Below, piece by piece: positions 57,623 through 64,000 of a stretch of DNA of 64,000 bases. This DNA is from Zychaea mexicana. Its lineage: Eukaryota > Mucoromycota > Mucoromycetes > Mucorales > Lichtheimiaceae. Location: assembly GCF_025766255.1 (NCBI RefSeq), contig NW_026516791.1:56205-120204 (forward strand). The letters run 5' to 3'. Position 1 is the stretch's first letter; each line of letters opens with the position of its first letter. The position numbers and the translations under genes are program-made. Below the pieces are notes generated by a model that did not search any database, was not told the origin of the DNA, and saw only the letters and a program-made list of their open reading frames with translations.

Positions 57623-57792
57623 TGCAAATTAAAATAATAATGAAGTAGTCTGATGCGTCTGCACCGTAACGATGAGTGCTATAATATAGATAAAGAATTG
57701 ATTGTTAGAAAAAGATATAAAAGAGAGCGAAGAAAGCAACAGACTTATTACACCACCACTGATATTCTTCACGTACCCTTGTTTCCTTGACG

Positions 57793-60700
57793 ATGTCCAA
57801 CTTGAACGGCGAGTTCATGTTATGCTTTTGTCGAAATTGTCGGGCACATCCGGAGGGATACCGTCGAGTCACTCTGAGAGCGTATACTGATCATGTCAGG
57901 GCTGACGAACAGTATAATTTACAGCAGGAAATCAACGGTACGGTAGCAGAGCTTTCACAGAATAGTTTTTACGCTCGTATCAAATGTTGCATTATACTGA
58001 TCCGCCATATGTAGATCAAACTCTGCCGATGGTGGATGGGGGCGATATGCAGATGGAAGTCGATGATCCACAGCTGCCTGATCATAACGCCGACGTATTT
58101 GATGATGGTAATTTTGTTGATGATATTGATTGTGAGTTGCGATGTTGCACTGTGTTGCGCTTTGTTGAACTGATTGTGTGTTCCTTGTTGGAATCTAGTT
58201 GTTGAAGCTGCGGCGGATTCCGGTGTAACCTTGCCGTATGAATCATTTGGAGGTGACCAACCAGTAGCGGATCAAGAAAGAGATGACGATGAATTGATGT
58301 ACCAGGCTGACGACGTCGAATTCGATAATGTAGTCGAAGATGATACAGCAGGTTAGTGGTAGTAATGGTGCTAGAAATAATGTGGAAAAAATATCAGGGT
58401 TAATAACTGCTATGCAATAGATGAACCGCCAACAATCCTAGCCGCAACAAACCCGCTCGATTCCGTCCCACAACCATTGATATTCGTCTTCATCTTCATT
58501 TGTTTATTCCAACTCCACCACCTATCCGAGCGTGTCGCATCCATGCTGATCACATTCATCATTACCTTGTTCGCCGGCCTTCACATCCTCCCCGAAAACA
58601 CCATTATTCCGTCTACAATTGCTGGGATACGACAAGCTATTGGCTTTAACCGGTTGACACAGGATCTGCGAAAATATGTTGCCTGCAGCAAATGCCACGC
58701 CATATATCTGCCGTCACCAACGTTGCACGAGCGATGCACCAAGCCAAGCAGCATAATCGACGGAGATTCTTGCAATACACCTCTATTTAAAACAACCACC
58801 AACAACCGTCGCTCCCCTATTAAAGAATATACTTACCATCCCTTACAACAAGCCCTGAAAAGGTTCTTCATGCGTCAAGGTTTCGAGGACAAAATCCTTG
58901 GGTGGCGAAATCGTCGGATTCCAAGAGCAGGAGATCTCGGCGATGTGTACGATGGCATGAAATGGGTCAGTCTCCAGGATTCCAACAATACCACCTTTGT
59001 TGAAGACCCACGCTCGTTGATGCTGACACTTAACGTCGATTGGCTTGCGCCTTTTGACACCGGTTACTCGTGTGGCGCCATTTACATCACCATCAACAAC
59101 CTCCCTCGTGCCGACCGCCAAAAAGTTGAGAACGTCATACTTGTAGGTGTTATGCCTGGACCAAGTGAGCCGAAGACCTATGAGATGAACCACTACCTTG
59201 AGCCATTAGTCGACGATCTCATTGCTCTGTACGATGGCATTGAAATGAGCACATTCCAAGAACCACAAGGCACACGGATTCGCGCAGCTCTGCTTAACGT
59301 TACCTGCGATATACCTGCTGCTCGGAAGGTTGGTGGTTTCACCTCGCATGCCAGTACGCGAGCATGTAGCAAATGCACGCGCGAGTTTGTCGTTTTTCCA
59401 GGCACTACAAAGCTGGATTATTCAGGTCACCAAATTCCGTCCTCGGACCTGCGGACAAAGGAGGGTAACCTACGCGACGCGCAGCAATGGCTAGCAGCAA
59501 CAACACCAAGAGCACGGTACAACGTCGAGCGTGAGACAGGGACGCGCTGGTCGCAGCTCCATCGTCTTCACTACTTTGATCCAGTCTCGTCCGTACTTAT
59601 TGATGTGATGCACAATTTGTTTCTGGGGACTGCCGCTCGGATGGTGTCTGGATGGAGGACTTTTGGTTATTTCCGTGAAGCTGACTATGAGGTTATGCAA
59701 GAGCGCGCTGACGGGATTGTGTTGCCGCCTGGAATGCCTACCCTGAAGCGCAAGATCCAGCGCAAGTTTGGCTTCATGACGGCTGAGGACTGGAAGACAT
59801 GGACGCTCGTCTACTCCGCATTTGTCCTCAAACCCATCCTCCCTCCTGATCACATGGCGAACTGGATGCTTTTTCGTCGCTGCGTGCCGCCACATTGTCC
59901 AAACCACGGCCACATATGAGCGTCTCGACCAAGCTCACATTTTATTCGAGCGTTTCATATGTGGTTGTGCAGCATTATACGGTCCTGATTTTGTTACGCC
60001 CAACATGCATTTGCACTTGCATTTACGTACCACCATCGAAGACTTCGGGCCGGTCTACGCACATTGGTTGTTCAGCTTCGAGCGATACAACGGTTTCTTG
60101 AAGGACGCGTACACGAACCAGAAGGACTCTTTCGAGGTAACCTTCATGAAGCGATTCATCGAGAAGGCCGGTGCTCTTGATTTCGTGACGAACGAGGCTC
60201 ACCGCTTTGCTCAGCTACCACAACAGCTCAGGATGCTTGTACGAATGGCCGGTCAATATGTATCCTCCCTCGTCTCATACACCAGCAATGACACGCCATT
60301 CGACCCGTATGCTTTCGTTCAATTATCCTTAGACACGGATATCGACGTGGATGGTAGCGAGCCGTTGCCCCCTGACACGATCAGTTCCATGACAAGTGGA
60401 AAAACAACACGGCTGCCAGATGATCGCGTAAACCTGCTCGTCAGCTTCTATCAGCAACATTATGATCAAAATACCGTCATCAGCGCCCAGTCTGGTCAAC
60501 GACCGATCCATCCTCACACACTCATAGTGCACGACGGGGTGGAAACATTTCGAGCCAATCGAGATTTTCGGACAGACTTACCGCTCAGCAACTTCGAGAT
60601 CTTTGCGTGGGTCCTACATTCAAGCCTTGTTTATTCAGGGTAATGGAGTCGTTGCGTGGACCGGCCAAGTCCAATTTTTTTTCAAGCACAATCTCCTCGT

Positions 60701-61160
60701 TGATGGCAGACAGAAGACGCACTCATTTGCCTTCGTCCGTTGGTATCGCGCAGCAGCAAGGCAGCAACGCTTCGAAGATGAGGGCCTGGAAGAGTGGTTG
60801 AGCAGTTTTATGGCAGAAGGAACTGACTCCATCTTGCCTATCCACCGGATTCACTCGCAGGTGGCCATTGTCAAGTTCGGCTCGCAAAGAATTGCCAATA
60901 CTGCAAGAGTCATAGTGATACCGCTTGCTAGGAAAAGTGTTTTTGTAGAAAAAATAAAGATTGCGATAAAAAAAAGAATTTTATTTCGCCCAGTCGGGCA
61001 AAGTGTTGAGCACGTCTTGCTCGATCTGGACGTCACTGCCTGGGATCAGGAGTCTGGTGTACTCCCCATTGGGCCTTCTTGTCCCGGTTGCAGCAGCGGC
61101 CTTGGACTTCGCGTCCAAATCGTCCAAAAATTCATTGGCCTATGCAAAGTATCGCTATAA
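57793..61160 (+). pseudogene. TNP2-type CACTA transposase, three frame breaks
   Basis: ATG at 57793, with N-terminal CFCRNCRAHPEGYRRVTLRA. Introns at 58132-58198 and 58352-58420 (GT-AG). The core matches Transposase_21/Tnp2: CSKCHAIYLPSPTLHERC, LTLNVDWLAPFDTGYSCGAI, VILVGVMPGPSEPK, CTREFVVFPG and VLIDVMHNLFLGTAARM. Frame breaks at about 57975, 59870 (one extra T in a T run) and 60640 (one extra G) are single-base in size and could be sequencing errors. After the last, GVVAWTGQVQFFFKH continues the family C-terminus. Tnp2 cuts the CACTA ends. Confidence 0.88.
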
Positions 61161-61162
61161 TA

Positions 61163-62099
61163 TTAGCAACTTTTCCGATACTTAACAACACTGGATTTTC
61201 GTGAGTGTTTTAAATAATGAATTACCATGCTCGATCTCAAGGCAGGCACCAAACGTCGCAACACTCGTCCTCGTCCTCCCTCTTCATCGTCACTCATCTC
61301 CGGCGACATACATTCTCTCCGAAGGAGACGCTCGCATCCAGGGAAGCGCGATTCCAGATCCTCTGCATGGCGCTGGCGTGTGGCAATGCGAGTCTTCAAT
61401 TTCTATACGTGATTGAGCGTTAATATTTACGTCAGAAAGCACTTGAACATACACTCGCCCTTTGCGCACTAACTTTGTAGACTCGCGAATACCGCCTGAT
61501 TTCCACACCACGTCGAGCAGCTGTCGCCTCAGTGGTGCGCGACTTGGTGCGTAGCGTATTGAAGTACGCTCTCACTCTGTTGCGAACATCCATGTCGCTG
61601 AGCAACCCACTCGTTCTCGGGTTCGAAGCAACGAAGCCCAATACAGCTGTCGTAACTATCTGGTTATCCCGATGTCTGAAGCTGTTCTCGAAATTCCAGC
61701 GATCACATTCGGGAAAACTGGCGACGCATGAATGGATAGCCGCCTACCATAGAAATATAACATAGTTAAAAGACAATAATAAGAAGCTTTATTTTCTTTT
61801 ATTACAGTCACTCTTGCACTGGCATCTCCCTGTGTCACGGAAGAAGACACCGGCTGCTGCTGGCCGTTAGCAACGATTGGTGTAGCAGTTGTATGTTGCT
61901 GTTGTTGTATAGCGTCAATGACGCTCGTCAAACCCGTAATTTGATTTTTGACGGTTGTCATCTCGGCTTGGAGCTTCCTGTTGGAATCAAGAACAGAAGC
62001 GAGAGACAAGCGATCTTGCGATTCCGCCACGCGCAACTGGTGCTGGGCACGACGGTCGTTGATGATATTACTGGTATTGTTGTTGTTTGAAGAAGACAT
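61163..62099 (-). CDS. TnpA-like accessory protein of the CACTA element, 267 aa
   Basis: Three exons: 61806-62099, 61474-61743 and 61163-61402. Introns of 62 and 71 bp are GT-AG, and all exons are in phase 0, so the frame is intact. N-terminus MSSSNNNNTSNIINDRRAQH, then a coiled coil (LDSNRKLQAEMTTVKNQITG) and a Gln-rich linker. The second exon (SDMDVRNRVRAYFNTLRTKS) and third (KTRIATRQRHAEDLESRF) are basic helices; the C-terminus is acidic then basic. It is tail to tail with TNP2, two bases apart. By position and composition I infer the DNA-binding partner; sequence similarity to known TnpA is not evident. Confidence 0.6.
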
Positions 62100-63160
62100 C
62101 TATAACATTAATAGTAAGCAACATTTTATGGACTATAAAGACACTAATGAATGACAGTATTTACGTTTGCAAAAAAAAAGACAAGAAGAGTATGTGCGGT
62201 GAAATAGCAAGGAAGAAAAAAAACACGTCTTTTACAGCATTTATTTATCTGTATCTGTAGGCTGATCTATGTAGCTCCCCTCCTTAATATTGTGCATTTG
62301 GCTAGCATAAATGGGGAGTATATAAAGTAGCATTGACTTGAAGTTCATAATTATCCTCTTTCTTTCCCATTTTCTTTTCTATTTCTCTTCTCAAACACTC
62401 CCGCCGGCAATACAGTGTAAGGTAATTTATCTATATCTCCTCTCCTACTATCGAATGACTTCCAACTCGCTTTTAAACAAACATTCACTTTGTTATCTAG
62501 AGACACCGCTTACGATTCAAGCGCTGTTGTAGCAAGCCTTGGTAAGTATTTTATATCTTTTTCTCATATTGCCTAGTCGACATTGCAAACTGCAGCGATC
62601 TCATATTATTTGTATACCCCAGCTCTGTAGATCTCATCTCATCCGGGAGTCATCATTGTAAGTACATTCGGGGGTGTTTTTACTTTTGTTATTTCTTTTG
62701 AACAAGCACTGCTTTGTTAATAATTGATTGCTTTCTATCCTATACTCTACTTTAGTAGACGATGCTTTGATGTCCTTACCTGCTCTTCTCTACTACGCCG
62801 TGCCTTTCTCAAAGCCTTTTATTTTGCTTCCGTTCTCTTTCGTTAGCACTAGAATAGACATAGTTATTCCGTAGTTTTTAATACTGTGATTGCTGCACAC
62901 CATATCGCGCTATTGTTTTTGAATAAAATCCATCGTTTTTAATACCGCATACATGCTTTCTGCTATTTTATCGCCATCCTGCAAATAATCGTCATAATTT
63001 TGTAATACTGGACCCCATCGTATTTTATGTTGCCATGATATTGCAGTTAAATATAGAATATTTTAAAATAGTTATATCGATGTTGCTCCTATACGATCGC
63101 AAATGAGCGGCAAACAGACAGAATCAAAATTGATCCACATAGACTGCAGGTGCAGCAGAC
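62100..63160. other. Right subterminal region of the CACTA element, no gene
   Basis: Mostly T/C-rich upstream sequence of the minus-strand TnpA-like gene. A TATA-like TATATAAAGT near 62320 is on the plus strand. Short plus-strand frames have no support. Confidence 0.4.
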
Positions 63161-63204
63161 ATGCATCCTATTGTGTCTATACCCCCCAAATCCTACTAGA
63201 AACT

Positions 63205-63368
63205 AGTTCGAGGAATCCATAACTTCAAACTTATGGATTTTCACGAAAGAAAAGTTGCAAGTAAGGTATCCATAAGTTTAAAAGTTATGGATTTTCTTAT
63301 GGATTATAGTATATCCACAAGAAAATCCATTACTTCAAACTTATGGATACCTCCCTACGAGCGCAGTG
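63205..63368. repeat. Right-end hairpin repeats of the CACTA element
   Basis: ATCCATAACTT / AACTTATGGAT words occur at about 63208, 63229, 63261, 63282 and 63340, forming successive hairpins, and match the left-end hairpin at 55891-55925. Confidence 0.8.
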
Positions 63369-63675
63369 AAATTCTTTAATATTTATATTATTATTATTTA
63401 AAAATATACTTAATTTATTGGTATCAAGAACGATTTTGTCATTGTTGAATGTGATTGTGTTGTTCATGTTTAATATTATGAAGTGTTATTTTTATATAAT
63501 AAAAAAATTCAATTTTTATTTTTTTAAAATTTTTAAATATATGCATGCCAAGACATACATAATTTAATTTTATGAAAATTATTTTGGTTACACCAACTTA
63601 TTGTGACTATTCGTCCAACTAGTACCAATAAATCAGAGCATAATCATTATAACCTCAACCGGTCCCCTGAGAATG
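63369..63675 (-). mobile_element. Terminal fragment of the A/B element family
   Basis: Reading the minus strand from about 63672: GGGGACCGGTTGAGGTTATA, then sequence matching 16707-16990 of element B almost base for base. It includes the start of a frame (MNNTITFNNDKIVLDTN) that is cut off at AAAGAATTT by the CACTA end at 63368. The element's tip interrupts the gene to its right. Confidence 0.85.
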
Positions 63676-63697
63676 AAGTTGATCGTGGCCAACTTAC

Positions 63698-64000
63698 TAA
63701 ACCTTTATATTTGGCAATGTATTCATTCATTTCATCAGGCATGGTCTTCAGCTTCGGTGCTTGATGACTTTTTATTTCTTGGATCTCCTTCTCAGTGAAG
63801 ACAAGGGCCCAAACATTGTCTTGTGGATCCAAAATGAGCGAGTGAGATAAGCTAAACAAATGCAAAGCAAAGTTAAGATATACCGAGCATAAGGTTATAG
63901 CGTAGTAGAAGAAAACACTATCATTACTTACTGTTCATGATTGCATATCGCTGCAACTTTCTCCATTTGCTTTTCGACAATTGTCCCCATACTCAGACGC
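63698..64000 (-). CDS. Partial spliced gene at the window edge (unknown)
   Basis: Exon 63932-64000 (KQMEKVAAICNHE), an intron of 80 bp (63852-63931, GTAAGT...TTTAG), exon 63698-63851 (LILDPQDNVWALVFTEKEIQ ... EYIAKYKGL), then a GTAAGT donor at 63697. About 20 bases into that next intron the A/B-family end begins, so the 3' part of the gene is missing or displaced. Codon use and clean splicing look like an ordinary host gene; product unrecognised, and the 5' end is outside the window. Confidence 0.6.

Larger units (their letters stand above)
55881..63368. mobile_element. CACTA-type (En/Spm) element, 7.5 kb
   Basis: The left end starts CACTGCGCCCGTAGAGAGGT at 55881; the right end is its near-inverse, ACCTCCCTACGAGCGCAGTG, at 63368. 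Both continue into ATCCATAA.TT hairpins. Inside are a TNP2 transposase and a convergent TnpA-like gene, the classic CACTA pair. The 3-bp flanks differ (CGA left, AAA right), so one end may be rearranged or my left boundary may belong to a sister copy. Confidence 0.75.

Overview
The window looks like nuclear DNA of an early-diverging fungus, most likely Mucoromycota. This is inferred from an rDNA spacer that carries a 5S gene in the 28S-18S direction, very short introns (59-127 bp, GTAAGT-type donors, TAG acceptors), AT-rich intergenic DNA, and a transposon set (Helitrons, TNP2/CACTA, telomere-linked RecQ helicase, LINE, pogo-like and a TA-flanked DDE element). No ordinary single-copy housekeeping gene is complete here; the only host-like gene is a cut-off fragment at the right edge. 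This is accessory DNA made of nested mobile elements around a broken rDNA unit.

Layout. 294-5729 is a 5'-truncated second copy of a block found at 49365-54891: Helitron helicase end, two antisense cargo genes, an SSB-like gene and a 28S fragment. 5851-11093 is an element (A) that pairs a CRESS-type Rep pseudogene with an oppositely oriented DDE transposase carrying a chromodomain. 11668-12467 is a short pogo-like element. 12984-20690 is a telomere-linked-helicase-type RecQ gene, broken by element B (16332-18567). 20697-30717 is a 10-kb unit with 1.2-kb near-identical inverted arms around an open-framed zinc-knuckle Helitron RepHel gene; a solo LTR sits in the left arm. 30740-32458 is element C, another DDE-chromodomain copy.

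32587-38738 is a LINE (minus strand) containing a nested 2.5-kb DDE transposon with 27-bp inverted ends and a solo LTR. 38739-45316 is one rDNA stretch on the minus strand: 28S 3' end, spacer with a 23-bp satellite and a 5S gene, then the 5' part of 18S, cut by the LINE. 45317-54642 is the complete Helitron-2 block, followed by another 28S fragment (54643-55260). 55881-63368 is a CACTA-type element with TNP2 and a three-exon TnpA-like partner. 63369-63675 is an end of the A/B family, cutting a spliced gene that runs off the window.

How the parts may work together: the Helitron-2 block encodes a rolling-circle Rep/helicase, a probable single-stranded DNA-binding protein and two unrecognised spliced genes. 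An 18-bp palindrome is repeated in both of its promoter regions. Most genes carry stops or frameshifts. Genes still open are the Helitron-1 RepHel, the SSB-like gene at 53671, the two-exon cargo gene at 50243 and the CACTA TnpA-like gene.
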